Assembly (NCBI RefSeq): GCF_006542425.1 | Contig: NZ_VFID01000012.1 | Location: forward strand, 279,474 to 343,473 | Source: Pseudoxanthomonas sp. z9 | Lineage (GTDB): Bacteria > Pseudomonadota > Gammaproteobacteria > Xanthomonadales > Xanthomonadaceae | DNA length: 64,000 nt | Direction of reading: 5' to 3' | Shown: in pieces, positions 48,108 to 56,141 of the stretch | Layout: the number at the start of each line of letters is the position of its first letter | How positions within the stretch are numbered: the stretch's first letter is position 1 | Made by a program: the position numbers and the translations under genes | Notes under the pieces: generated by a model | What the model saw: only the letters and a program-made list of their open reading frames with translations | The model's database searches: none | Told to the model about the DNA's origin: nothing

Positions 48108-49955
48108 ATGAAATGCAAAGTGAAGGGGATCATGACCGCCATCGCGGTGCTGGTCTGGGTGATGGTGGCGGAGTCGAGCCTGGCGGCGATTCCGCTGGCG
48201 CGGACGGCGGAAGTCGAGTCGACGCCGCCAAGGCGCATCGAGGGAGACCGCATCATCGTGCGCCAGCGTATCGCCGGCACGCGCAGCCACGACAAGGCTG
48301 CGGTCGTGCGCGCGGCCGTGGCGCGCGCACGCTTGTTGGATACACCGCCACGGCAGCGCGGGAATGGCGGCATGCTTGGCGTCAGGATGCTGCATCCATT
48401 GGCCAGCGGCGGCGACGCGTTCTCGCTCTCGCGTGCGCTTTCCCAGGCGGAAATGGCGCGGTTGCTGGCTGAACTCAGATCCGATCCCGGCGTGCTGCTC
48501 GCGGAGGCGGACGAACGCATGTACCCGCTGTACGCACCGAATGACCCGCCGAATGACCTGCTGTTCGACCTCCAGTGGCATTTCCATCATCCGGTGGGAG
48601 GCATCGGCGCGCCGAGGGCCTGGGACATCGCGCAGGGTGAGGGCGTGGTGGTCGCGGTGCTCGATACCGGGGTGCTGACCGATCATCCGGATTTGTCCGC
48701 GAACCTGTTGCCCGGCTACGACTTCATCAGCAATGCCTGGATATCGCGCAGACCCACCGACGCCCGGGTGGCGGGCGCGCTGGATCTGGGGGACTGGAGT
48801 CCGGTGGCGGGCGAGTGCTACGGCGGCTCGCCGGTGCGCAACAGCACCTGGCATGGCAGCCACGTGGCCGGCACCATCGCCGAAGTCACCCACAACGGGC
48901 TGGGCGGCGCGGGCGTCGCGTACCGGGCCAAGGTGCTTCCGGTCCGGGTGCTGGGTCGTTGCGGCGGCCTGACCTCGGACATCGCGGACGCAATCGTCTG
49001 GGCCTCGGGCGGGCAGGTTCCGGGCGTACCCGACAATCCCCATCCCGCCGAAGTCATCAACCTCAGCCTGGGAGGAAGTCGCTCGTGTCCGCGCGTTACC
49101 CAGGATGCCATCGACATCGCGACCGCCAACGGCAGCGTGGTGGTGGTGGCGGCGGGCAACAGCAACGCCGACGCGGCGGGTTTCAGCCCGGCCAGCTGCC
49201 ACGGCGTGATCACCGTCGGCGCCTCGCGCATCACCGGTGGCAAGGCCTATTACTCCAACTTCGGCGCGGCGGTCGATATCGCGGCGCCGGGTGGTGGCGG
49301 GGTGGAGGACACTGGCAATTCCGGCTGGGATGGGTATGTGCTCCAGGCCGGTTCCTCGAGCAGGACGGAGCCGGCCGCGGGCGAGTACGGCTACTTCGGC
49401 AAGATCGGAACCTCCATGGCCACGCCACACGTTTCCGCAGTGGCGGCCCTGGTCCAGGGGGCGCGCGCGCAGGCGGGTCGGGTTCCGCTTACACCCACGG
49501 AAATGGAGAGCCTGCTGCTCAGGACCGCGCGCCCGTTTCCCGCGCGGATACCGGCGACAACGCCCATCGGGATCGGTCTGCTGGATGCGCGTGCCGCGCT
49601 GGATGAGGCGCTGAAGCCTGCGTGCGTGGATTGCGGACCACAGGCTAGCCCGGTGCGGAACCGGGTGCCGGTGACCGGCATGAATGGCGGTGCCGGCAGT
49701 CAGCGGCTGTACCGCTTCGAGGCGGCGCCCGGACGGTTGATCAGCATCATGAGTTACGGCGGGCAGGGCGATGTTTCGGTGTACGCGGGCTTCGGCCGGG
49801 TGCCGACCGCTAGCGCGCACCAGTACGGTTCGCGGCGTCCCGGCACGGTCGAAACCATCCGCATCGCGCCCGCCGAAGCCCGTGCGGGGACCTACTACGT
49901 CCTGGTGGTGGGTGAAACCCCTTTCAGCGGAGTCAACCTGCAGGTCCGCCAGTAA
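48108..49955 (+). CDS. Secreted S8 family (subtilisin-like) serine protease
   Basis: A 615-residue preproprotease. Signal peptide (residues 1 to about 27), I9-like propeptide region, then the catalytic domain with D186 ('VAVLDTGV'), H249 ('HGSHVAGTI') and S436 ('GTSMATPHVSA'). The oxyanion Asn lies in 'VVVAAGNSNADAAG'. A C-terminal PPC-like beta domain (about residues 520-615) often aids secretion and is removed later. Cys pairs in the catalytic domain suggest disulfides, so DsbC and the type II system are likely partners. It follows the adhesin gene by 55 bases with no terminator seen, so they may be co-transcribed. Confidence 0.92.
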   Translation: MKCKVKGIMTAIAVLVWVMVAESSLAAIPLARTAEVESTPPRRIEGDRIIVRQRIAGTRSHDKAAVVRAAVARARLLDTPPRQRGNGGMLGVRMLHPLASGGDAFSLSRALSQAEMARLLAELRSDPGVLLAEADERMYPLYAPNDPPNDLLFDLQWHFHHPVGGIGAPRAWDIAQGEGVVVAVLDTGVLTDHPDLSANLLPGYDFISNAWISRRPTDARVAGALDLGDWSPVAGECYGGSPVRNSTWHGSHVAGTIAEVTHNGLGGAGVAYRAKVLPVRVLGRCGGLTSDIADAIVWASGGQVPGVPDNPHPAEVINLSLGGSRSCPRVTQDAIDIATANGSVVVVAAGNSNADAAGFSPASCHGVITVGASRITGGKAYYSNFGAAVDIAAPGGGGVEDTGNSGWDGYVLQAGSSSRTEPAAGEYGYFGKIGTSMATPHVSAVAALVQGARAQAGRVPLTPTEMESLLLRTARPFPARIPATTPIGIGLLDARAALDEALKPACVDCGPQASPVRNRVPVTGMNGGAGSQRLYRFEAAPGRLISIMSYGGQGDVSVYAGFGRVPTASAHQYGSRRPGTVETIRIAPAEARAGTYYVLVVGETPFSGVNLQVRQ

Positions 49956-50028
49956 CCGACCCCCGGCGGATGGCTGTCCGGGCATCCGGCACACAGGTCG
50001 GGGTGATCCAGTCCCGTCATCGCGATGA

Positions 50029-50056
50029 CAAAGCGGCGCCCGCAGGCGCCGCTTTG
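50029..50056 (+). terminator. Hairpin after the S8 protease gene
   Basis: CAAAGCGGCGCC (50029-50040) and GGCGCCGCTTTG (50045-50056) pair perfectly over 12 bases with a CGCA loop. The T run is short, so termination may be partial, but the symmetric form could work in both directions. Confidence 0.7.
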
Positions 50057-50136
50057 CCGTCCGGAGGACGGGAAAGCAGTCCCTGCACGGCGCAGATTGC
50101 AATGGGAGCAAATCCAGCGAACAACAGGCGCTTTGT

Positions 50137-50158
50137 TTAATTCATTCAAATGAATTAA
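50137..50158. promoter_or_regulatory. Perfect 22-bp palindrome, likely TetR-family operator
   Basis: TTAATTCATT and AATGAATTAA are exact inverted repeats around a CA centre, 36 bases before the M24-type gene. The A+T-rich site stands out in GC-rich DNA. The TetR-family regulator encoded two genes on is the obvious candidate to bind it. Confidence 0.7.
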
Positions 50159-50194
50159 TCTTCGGATCCCGATACCCACGAACGGAGCAAGACG

Positions 50195-51451
50195 ATGTCC
50201 CTCATTCCCGAACCCCTGTCGCTCGCAGAGCGGGACCGGCGCTGGAACCTCGCACGAACACTCATGCAGGCCGAGCGCCTCGAAGCGTTGATCGTCTATG
50301 GAGATCGGGAAGCCGCCGCACCCGCCAACTTCTCGCCCGACTGCTATTTCACCAACGACAGGCCAGGCTCGATCGTGGTGTTCGTCGGCGACGAGGCGCC
50401 CCGGGTCCATACCTTCGCTTCACTCATGGTGGCCGATCACATCCAGGCGGCTTTGCGTGGAGACCTGCAATGGGTGCCGCCCGAGCAACTGTTCGTAGGC
50501 AAGACCGGTCGCGATGTCGGCGTCTGGCTGGCCAGCCGGAAACTGGATGGTGCGCGCATTGGCGTGATCGGCCTGGAACCCTATCCGCCGTTCTATTTCG
50601 ACGGTGCGCTGCCGGCCCGGACCATGCAAGGCCTGAGCGAGGCGCTGCCGCGATCGGAATTCGTGCCGGTCTATCGCCCGTTCTTCCAGCGTGCGTCGAT
50701 CAAGAGCGAGGAAGAGCTGGGCCTGGTGCGTTACGCGGCGCATATCGGCGAGGCGATGAGCGAAACGCTCAGGGCAACCGCTCGGCCCGGTGTTTCCGAA
50801 GCCGAACTGGTGGCCGCAGTGACCAGCACCTGTTTCTCCATGGGCGGTTACACGGCCGAGATCCTGCTGGGCTCCGGCCCGGACTACGTCGGCTGGGGGC
50901 CGCCGGCGTGGCAATACCGCGCGCAGCGCCCGCGGGTCCTGCGGGAAGGCGATGTCGTGCTGTCCGAGATCTTCGCGCTTTACGGCATGCTGGAAACCCA
51001 GCATCAGGCCGCCGTCGCGATCGGCGACGTACATACGGACATCCTGCGCGCCGCCGAAGTGGCGCGCGAGAGCTACGAGGCCGGCCTCGCGGCGTTGCGC
51101 GTTGGCAACACGTTCGGCGATCTGGTGGATGCCATGGAAGCCCCGTTGCTTGCATCGGGTGGCTGGCATGTCCATCCGCTGGTCCACAGCATCAACCCCT
51201 ATGGTCCCGTCGGTTTCGGTACTGCGCCTGGCATAGAATCGTTGCCCGAGGCGGCTGCCTACCAGCAGCTCAGTCGGTTGCCCACGGTGGGCCGGGAATT
51301 GCCGTTGCAGGCGGGCATGTGCTTCGCGTTCGAACCGAACTGTGCGTTCGGTCGTCATCTCGCCAACATCGGCGGCACCGTCATCGTCGGCGAACACGAG
51401 GGCGTGGCACTCAACGAGAATTCGACGCGATTGATGCACGCGCACGCATAG
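50195..51451 (+). CDS. M24-fold (aminopeptidase P/creatinase-like) protein with altered metal site
   Basis: A 418-residue protein with a creatinase-type N-terminal domain (residues 1 to about 165) and a pita-bread fold from about 175. Of the five metal ligands of M24 peptidases (D, D, H, E, E), the first Asp aligns with Glu and the second with Gln in 'SEIFALYGMLETQHQ', the last Glu aligns with Gly in 'NIGGTVIVGEHEG', and only 'FEPN' clearly keeps its Glu. It may therefore be metal-free, as creatinase is, and act on a small molecule instead of a peptide. ATG with GGAGC about 9 bases upstream. It is followed 29 bases later by a TetR regulator. Confidence 0.8.
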   Translation: MSLIPEPLSLAERDRRWNLARTLMQAERLEALIVYGDREAAAPANFSPDCYFTNDRPGSIVVFVGDEAPRVHTFASLMVADHIQAALRGDLQWVPPEQLFVGKTGRDVGVWLASRKLDGARIGVIGLEPYPPFYFDGALPARTMQGLSEALPRSEFVPVYRPFFQRASIKSEEELGLVRYAAHIGEAMSETLRATARPGVSEAELVAAVTSTCFSMGGYTAEILLGSGPDYVGWGPPAWQYRAQRPRVLREGDVVLSEIFALYGMLETQHQAAVAIGDVHTDILRAAEVARESYEAGLAALRVGNTFGDLVDAMEAPLLASGGWHVHPLVHSINPYGPVGFGTAPGIESLPEAAAYQQLSRLPTVGRELPLQAGMCFAFEPNCAFGRHLANIGGTVIVGEHEGVALNENSTRLMHAHA

Positions 51452-51480
51452 CCGTGCCAAGGCGGCAAGGGAGCGAGACA

Positions 51481-52125
51481 GTGACGACGCAGGACAGGGA
51501 AACCCCCAACGAACGCGCGACGGAGACGCGGGAGCAACTCATCCGCGCGGGCCTGGTCTTGTTCAGCCGCCAAGGTCTGGAAGGGGTGCGGACGCGCCAG
51601 CTTGCCGAGGAGGCCGGGGTGAACCAGTCGGCCATTCCCTATCACTTCGGCGGGAAGGAAGGTGTGTACGCAGCGGTGCTCGAACGCACCGCTGAAAGCA
51701 TTGCGGGCAGGCTCGGCCTGCCTCGTCTATCGGTCACCTCGGCCGCGGCGGCGGAGGAAGCATTGCGCAAGCTGATGCAGGACTTCGTCTCGGCGCTGCT
51801 TGATTCCGACACATCGGCGGCGCACAGCCTGCTGCTCGTACGCGAGCAACTCCAGCCGACCGGCAGCTTCGACAGGATCTACCTCCTTCTGTTCCGGCCG
51901 TTGCACGAAACGGTCACCCGCCTGGTGGCGGTGCTCCGTGGCGAACAACCGGAAGTGGACGAGAACATCCTGCGGGCGCACGCCATTCTCGGCCAGGCCA
52001 TTGCCTTCGCGGTGGCGCGTGAAGCCCTGCATCGCCGGTTGGGCCACACCGTCCTGTCACGGGACGTGGTGACCCGGATCGCCGGGCTGGTCGGGACAAT
52101 GGCGGTGGCGTCGGCGAAGGCCTAG
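51481..52125 (+). CDS. TetR/AcrR-family transcriptional regulator (CerR-type C-terminal domain)
   Basis: A 214-residue repressor. The N-terminal helix-turn-helix is clear: 'TREQLIRAGLVLFSRQGLEG', 'TRQLAEEAGVNQSAIPYHFG', 'KEGVYAAVLERTAESI'. The C-terminal half is helical and matches CerR/YbiH-like regulators, with 'LLLVREQLQPTGSFDRIY'. GTG start with GGGAG about 7 bases upstream. It likely controls its own operon through the palindrome at 50137-50158. Ligand unknown; the neighbouring M24-type protein may act on it. Confidence 0.88.
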   Translation: MTTQDRETPNERATETREQLIRAGLVLFSRQGLEGVRTRQLAEEAGVNQSAIPYHFGGKEGVYAAVLERTAESIAGRLGLPRLSVTSAAAAEEALRKLMQDFVSALLDSDTSAAHSLLLVREQLQPTGSFDRIYLLLFRPLHETVTRLVAVLRGEQPEVDENILRAHAILGQAIAFAVAREALHRRLGHTVLSRDVVTRIAGLVGTMAVASAKA

Positions 52126-52229
52126 CCGGCTGGACTGTCGCTGCCCGCCGCCGCCGGTGGCCGGTCACGCGGGCGACTCCGGTCGATGGTAGACATTGGT
52201 AAAGTGGACGCCTGCAACGGGAGTGCGAC

Positions 52230-53948
52230 GTGAACGCCCTGATTGAATCCCAGACCACCGAAGCCGGCGCCGAGGAGCGGATGGTCGAAGCGCTGCTGTC
52301 GCGTGGAAAGCTCAAGGAGCCCGATCTGGCGCGGGCGCGGCGGGTGCAGGAGGAGACCGGCGGCAGCCTGCTGTCGCTGCTGTCGCGACTGGGGTTGGTG
52401 TCCGAGCGCGATCATGCCGAGACGGCCGCCGATGTGCTGGGCCTGCCGTTGGTCAGCGTCAAGGAATTGCCCGAACTTCCGCCAGAGGCGACGCCGTTGT
52501 CGGTGCGCTTCCTCAAGCAGTTCCATGTCTGCCCGGTGGGCGAGGACGAGGCCGGCGTGGATCTGCTGGTGGCCGATCCGCAGGACGGCTACCCGGTCGA
52601 GGCGGTGCAACTGGCGACCGGCAAGGCGGTGCGCCGGCAGGTGGCGCTGCGTTCGGAAATCGACGATCTGATCGAACGCTACTTCGGCCAGGGACGCAGC
52701 GCGATGGGCGCCATCGTGGAGAATGCCGACGGCGAGACCGCCGGCGATCTGGACGACGTCGAACACCTGCGCGATCTGGCCTCCGAGGCGCCGGTGATCC
52801 GGCTGGTCAACCTGATCATCCAGCGCGCGGTGGAATTGCGCGCTTCGGACGTGCACATCGAGCCGTTCGAGAACCGGTTGAAGGTCCGCTATCGCGTGGA
52901 CGGCGTGCTGGAGGAAGCCGAGAGCCCGCCCGCCAACCTTACCGCCGCCGTGATCAGCCGTATCAAGATCATGGCCAAGCTCAACATCGCCGAACGCCGG
53001 TTGCCGCAGGACGGCCGCATCATGCTGCGCGTGCAGGGCAAGGAACTGGATCTGCGCGTCAGCACCGTGCCCACCGCGCACGGCGAGAGCGTGGTCATGC
53101 GATTGCTGGATCGCGAGACCGTGGTGTTTGACTTCAAGCGGCTGGGTTTCACCGACGCGTTCCTGCCGCAGTTCCAGAAGGTGCTGGAGCAGCCGCACGG
53201 CATCCTGTTGGTGACCGGGCCGACGGGCTCGGGCAAGACCACCACGCTGTACACCGCGCTGAGCAAGCTCAACACCAGCGACGTCAAGATCATCACCGTC
53301 GAGGATCCGGTCGAATACCAGATCGAAGGCATCAACCAGATCCAGGCAAAGCCGCAAATCGGCCTGGATTTCTCGCATGCGCTGCGCAGCATCGTCCGCC
53401 AGGATCCGGACATCATCATGATCGGTGAAATGCGCGATCTGGAAACCGCGCGCATCGCGATCCAGTCCGCGCTGACCGGCCACCTGGTGCTGTCCACGCT
53501 GCACACCAACAACGCCGCCGGCGGCATCACCCGCATGCTCGACATGGGGGTGGAGGACTATCTGCTCACCTCCACCATCAACGGCATCCTCGCCCAGCGT
53601 CTGGTGCGCCGGCTGGAACCCACCCACGCCGAGCCGTACCGCGCCTCGCCGGAGGAAATCGAGAAGTTCGGCCTGCGCCGCTTCCAGCCGGAAGGCGACA
53701 TCGTCCTGTATCGGCCGCGTCCGTCGGCCGCCGCGCCGACCGGCTACCTGGGCCGGACCACGATCGTCGAATTCCTGGTGATGAACGACGAACTGCGGCG
53801 CGCGGTGATGCGCCATGCCGGCATGGGCGAGATCGAGGAGATCGCGCGGGCCGGCGGCATGCAGACCATGTACGAGGACGGCATCGCCAAGGCGCTGGCC
53901 GGGCAGACCACGATCGAGGAAGTCCTGCGGGTCACCGAGGAAGCCTGA
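52230..53948 (+). CDS. gspE: Type II secretion system ATPase GspE/XpsE
   Basis: A 572-residue cytoplasmic ATPase that powers pseudopilus assembly. The N-terminal MshEN-like domain (about residues 15-165) binds GspL. The Walker A 'GPTGSGKTT' has K336, followed by Asp-box sequence 'EDPVEYQIEGINQIQ', Walker B-type 'DPDIIMIGEMRDLETA' and the His-box 'TGHLVLSTLHTNNA'. The usual zinc-binding cysteine pairs near the C terminus are missing: 'RRLEPTHAEPY' and 'AAAPTGYLGRTTI' stand where CPDC and CPKC are expected. GTG start with GGGAG upstream. First gene of the xps set. Confidence 0.96.
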   Translation: MNALIESQTTEAGAEERMVEALLSRGKLKEPDLARARRVQEETGGSLLSLLSRLGLVSERDHAETAADVLGLPLVSVKELPELPPEATPLSVRFLKQFHVCPVGEDEAGVDLLVADPQDGYPVEAVQLATGKAVRRQVALRSEIDDLIERYFGQGRSAMGAIVENADGETAGDLDDVEHLRDLASEAPVIRLVNLIIQRAVELRASDVHIEPFENRLKVRYRVDGVLEEAESPPANLTAAVISRIKIMAKLNIAERRLPQDGRIMLRVQGKELDLRVSTVPTAHGESVVMRLLDRETVVFDFKRLGFTDAFLPQFQKVLEQPHGILLVTGPTGSGKTTTLYTALSKLNTSDVKIITVEDPVEYQIEGINQIQAKPQIGLDFSHALRSIVRQDPDIIMIGEMRDLETARIAIQSALTGHLVLSTLHTNNAAGGITRMLDMGVEDYLLTSTINGILAQRLVRRLEPTHAEPYRASPEEIEKFGLRRFQPEGDIVLYRPRPSAAAPTGYLGRTTIVEFLVMNDELRRAVMRHAGMGEIEEIARAGGMQTMYEDGIAKALAGQTTIEEVLRVTEEA

Positions 53949-53967
53949 GCGCCGCCACGGGCGGCGC
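53949..53967 (+). other. Hairpin directly after xpsE
   Basis: GCGCCGCC (53949-53956) and GGCGGCGC (53960-53967) form a very GC-rich 8-bp stem right after the xpsE stop, without a T run. It could slow or end transcription before the GH43 gene. The remaining sequence up to 54204 (about 240 bases) shows no gene. Confidence 0.45.
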
Positions 53968-54204
53968 CGCGTCCCGGTCGGGGCGCACGGTCCAGCGCCG
54001 AATCTGAAATCTCCGGGCGCAACGCCGCGCAGCGGGTTTTCGTCCCGCGGGCCGCGTCCTCTGTCGGGCCGGATCCTGACCCTGTCGGCGCATTCTTCCT
54101 GCCTGAGGCCCGCCGCGGGCCTTGCCCGGGCTTCCATGCGGACGCGGGCCTCTTCGCTGCACTGCGGCTTTCCCCGGATGGGCGGGCAGGGAATACTCCG
54201 GGCG

Positions 54205-54218
54205 TGAAAACGTTTTCA
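54205..54218. promoter_or_regulatory. LacI-type operator palindrome before the GH43 gene
   Basis: TGAAAACGTTTTCA is a perfect 14-bp palindrome with a central CG, the pattern bound by many LacI-family sugar regulators. It ends 21 bases before the preferred GTG start of the glycosidase. A GTG at 54204 overlaps this site, which is one reason to prefer the downstream start. Confidence 0.7.
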
Positions 54219-54239
54219 GCGTTCGTTCCTGGAGGAGTC

Positions 54240-56084
54240 GTGGCACGCACCGCTTCCCGCCGGCTGGCCGGCGCCCTGCTGTTTTCACTGGCCGCGGCGG
54301 CCCAGGCGACCGGGGCGTCCCCGGCGGTGGAGGGGAGGCGGACCTATGCCAATCCGATCGATATCGATTACCGCTACAACTTCGAACAGCTGAACCAGGG
54401 AATTTCCTATCGTACCGGCGCCGATCCGGTGGTGGTCCGGCATGGCGATGCCTACTACCTGTTCCAGACCCTGGCTGATGGTTACTGGCGCTCGACCGAT
54501 CTGGTGGACTGGCGCTTCATCGAGCCGAGTCGCTGGCCCTTCGACAGCATGGTCGCGCCGGCGGCGATTTCCGATGGCGACCGCCTGCTGCTGATGCGCT
54601 CGATGTTCGATCCCGGCGCGGTGCTGGTCAGTCGTGATCCGGAACATGGCGTTTTCGATTTCTTCACCCGCCGGACGCCGGAGCTGCCCAACGCGGTGCG
54701 CCCCGGCATGGATCAGTTCATGCAACCCTGGCATGTCGGCGATCCGCAACCCACCGAGGTTCCGCCCGGACCGTGGGATCCGAGTTTCTTCAAGGACGAC
54801 GATGGCCGCTGGTACCTGTATTGGGGATCTTCCGATACGTTCCCGCTCTACGGCATCGAGCTCGACATGGATCGCGGCATGCGCTACATCGGCAAGCCAC
54901 GCGCGCTGATCCTGCTGGATCCGAAGCGGCATGGCTGGGAGCGTTTCGGCCAGGACCATCGCGAGGAGAACAGCCCCAGCTACATCGAGGGCGCGTGGAT
55001 GAACAAGGTCGGCGGCCGCTACTACCTGCAATACGGCGCGCCCGGCACCGAATACAACGCCTACGCGACCGGCGTCTACGTCGGCGACGGTCCACTGGGG
55101 CCGTTCGAGTACGCGCCCTACAACCCGGTGGGCTACAAGCCCGGCGGGTTCGTGCATGGCGCCGGCCACGGCTCCACTTTCCAGGACGCGCATGGCAACT
55201 GGTGGAATACCGGTACGCCCTGGCTGGGCTACAACTGGAACTTCGAGCGGCGCATCGCGATGTTCCCGGCGGCGTTCGGCGCGGACGGGCAAATGTCCGT
55301 CTCCACGCGTTTCGGCGACTTCCCGCACTACGTGCCCGACGCCGCCAATGCCGATCCCGAAAGCCTGTTCACCGGCTGGATGCTGTTGTCCTACCGCAAG
55401 CGCGCCACTGCATCGTCGATGCACGGGGATTTCGCCGCAGCCAACGTTACCGACGAGAATCCGCGCACGTTCTGGGTCGCCGCGGACAACGCGGCAGGGC
55501 AGACACTGAGCGTGGATCTGGGCGGCGTACGCAGCGTGCGTGCGGTGCAGGTCAATTTCGCCGACTACCAGTCCGGACTCTATGGCGATTCTGATGACAT
55601 CTATACCGAATTTCGCCTGGAGTACTCGCTCGACGGCCGCCATTGGCAGCCACTGGCCGCCACCGACGGGCCACGCCGGGATCGCCCCAATGCCTACCTT
55701 CCCCTGGCCGCGCCGGTACGCGCACGGCACGTGCGTTACGTGCATGGGCATGTCGGCGCCGCGCACCTGGCGATCAGCGATTTGCGGGTGTTCGGCCATG
55801 CAGACGGAAAATCCCCCGCGACCCCGCAACAGGTACAGGCCAGGCGCGATGCCGATCCACGCCAGATGACCGTGCAATGGCGCCCGGTGGCCGGTGCGGT
55901 GGGCTACAACGTGCGCTGGGGCATCGCCGCGGATCGCCTGCATTCCACCTACCAGGTGTTCGCGGACCAGCCGACGCGGCTGGAGATCCGGGCGCTGAAC
56001 GCCGGTGTCCCGTACCACGTCGCGGTCGAGGCGTTCGATGAGAACGGGGTCTCTTCCCTGAGCGAAGCGGTTCCGATCCCGTAG
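54240..56084 (+). CDS. Secreted glycoside hydrolase family 43-like enzyme with F5/8 type C and fibronectin III domains
   Basis: A 614-residue exported protein. After a signal peptide ('LLFSLAAAAQATGASP') comes a five-bladed-propeller glycosidase domain (about residues 30-365) with GH43-like 'GADPVVVRHGDAYYLF', 'PWDPSFFKDDDGRWYLYWG' and 'SYIEGAWMNKVGGRYYL', giving candidate Asp, Asp and Glu catalytic residues. A discoidin/F5-8C sugar-binding domain follows at about 383-520 and a fibronectin III domain at about 530-614. GTG start with GGAGGAG 3-5 bases upstream. It sits between xpsE and xpsF, so it is probably a substrate of that system, and its own palindrome suggests separate sugar control. 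Confidence 0.8.
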   Translation: MARTASRRLAGALLFSLAAAAQATGASPAVEGRRTYANPIDIDYRYNFEQLNQGISYRTGADPVVVRHGDAYYLFQTLADGYWRSTDLVDWRFIEPSRWPFDSMVAPAAISDGDRLLLMRSMFDPGAVLVSRDPEHGVFDFFTRRTPELPNAVRPGMDQFMQPWHVGDPQPTEVPPGPWDPSFFKDDDGRWYLYWGSSDTFPLYGIELDMDRGMRYIGKPRALILLDPKRHGWERFGQDHREENSPSYIEGAWMNKVGGRYYLQYGAPGTEYNAYATGVYVGDGPLGPFEYAPYNPVGYKPGGFVHGAGHGSTFQDAHGNWWNTGTPWLGYNWNFERRIAMFPAAFGADGQMSVSTRFGDFPHYVPDAANADPESLFTGWMLLSYRKRATASSMHGDFAAANVTDENPRTFWVAADNAAGQTLSVDLGGVRSVRAVQVNFADYQSGLYGDSDDIYTEFRLEYSLDGRHWQPLAATDGPRRDRPNAYLPLAAPVRARHVRYVHGHVGAAHLAISDLRVFGHADGKSPATPQQVQARRDADPRQMTVQWRPVAGAVGYNVRWGIAADRLHSTYQVFADQPTRLEIRALNAGVPYHVAVEAFDENGVSSLSEAVPIP

Positions 56085-56141
56085 CGCGGAAATCCTGCGC
56101 GCGTATGCTTAGGGGCTCGGACGCCAAGGAAGCCCCTGCCG

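Noticed and set aside
46922..48520. A 532-codon antisense frame across the adhesin with Arg-rich repeats
   Set aside because: Its repeats are the complement of the adhesin stalk repeats; signal, head, neck and anchor all support the plus strand.
54204..54239. GTG at 54204 as start of the GH43-like gene
   Set aside because: It overlaps the LacI-type palindrome and lacks a ribosome site, while the GTG at 54240 has GGAGGAG and leads into the signal peptide.
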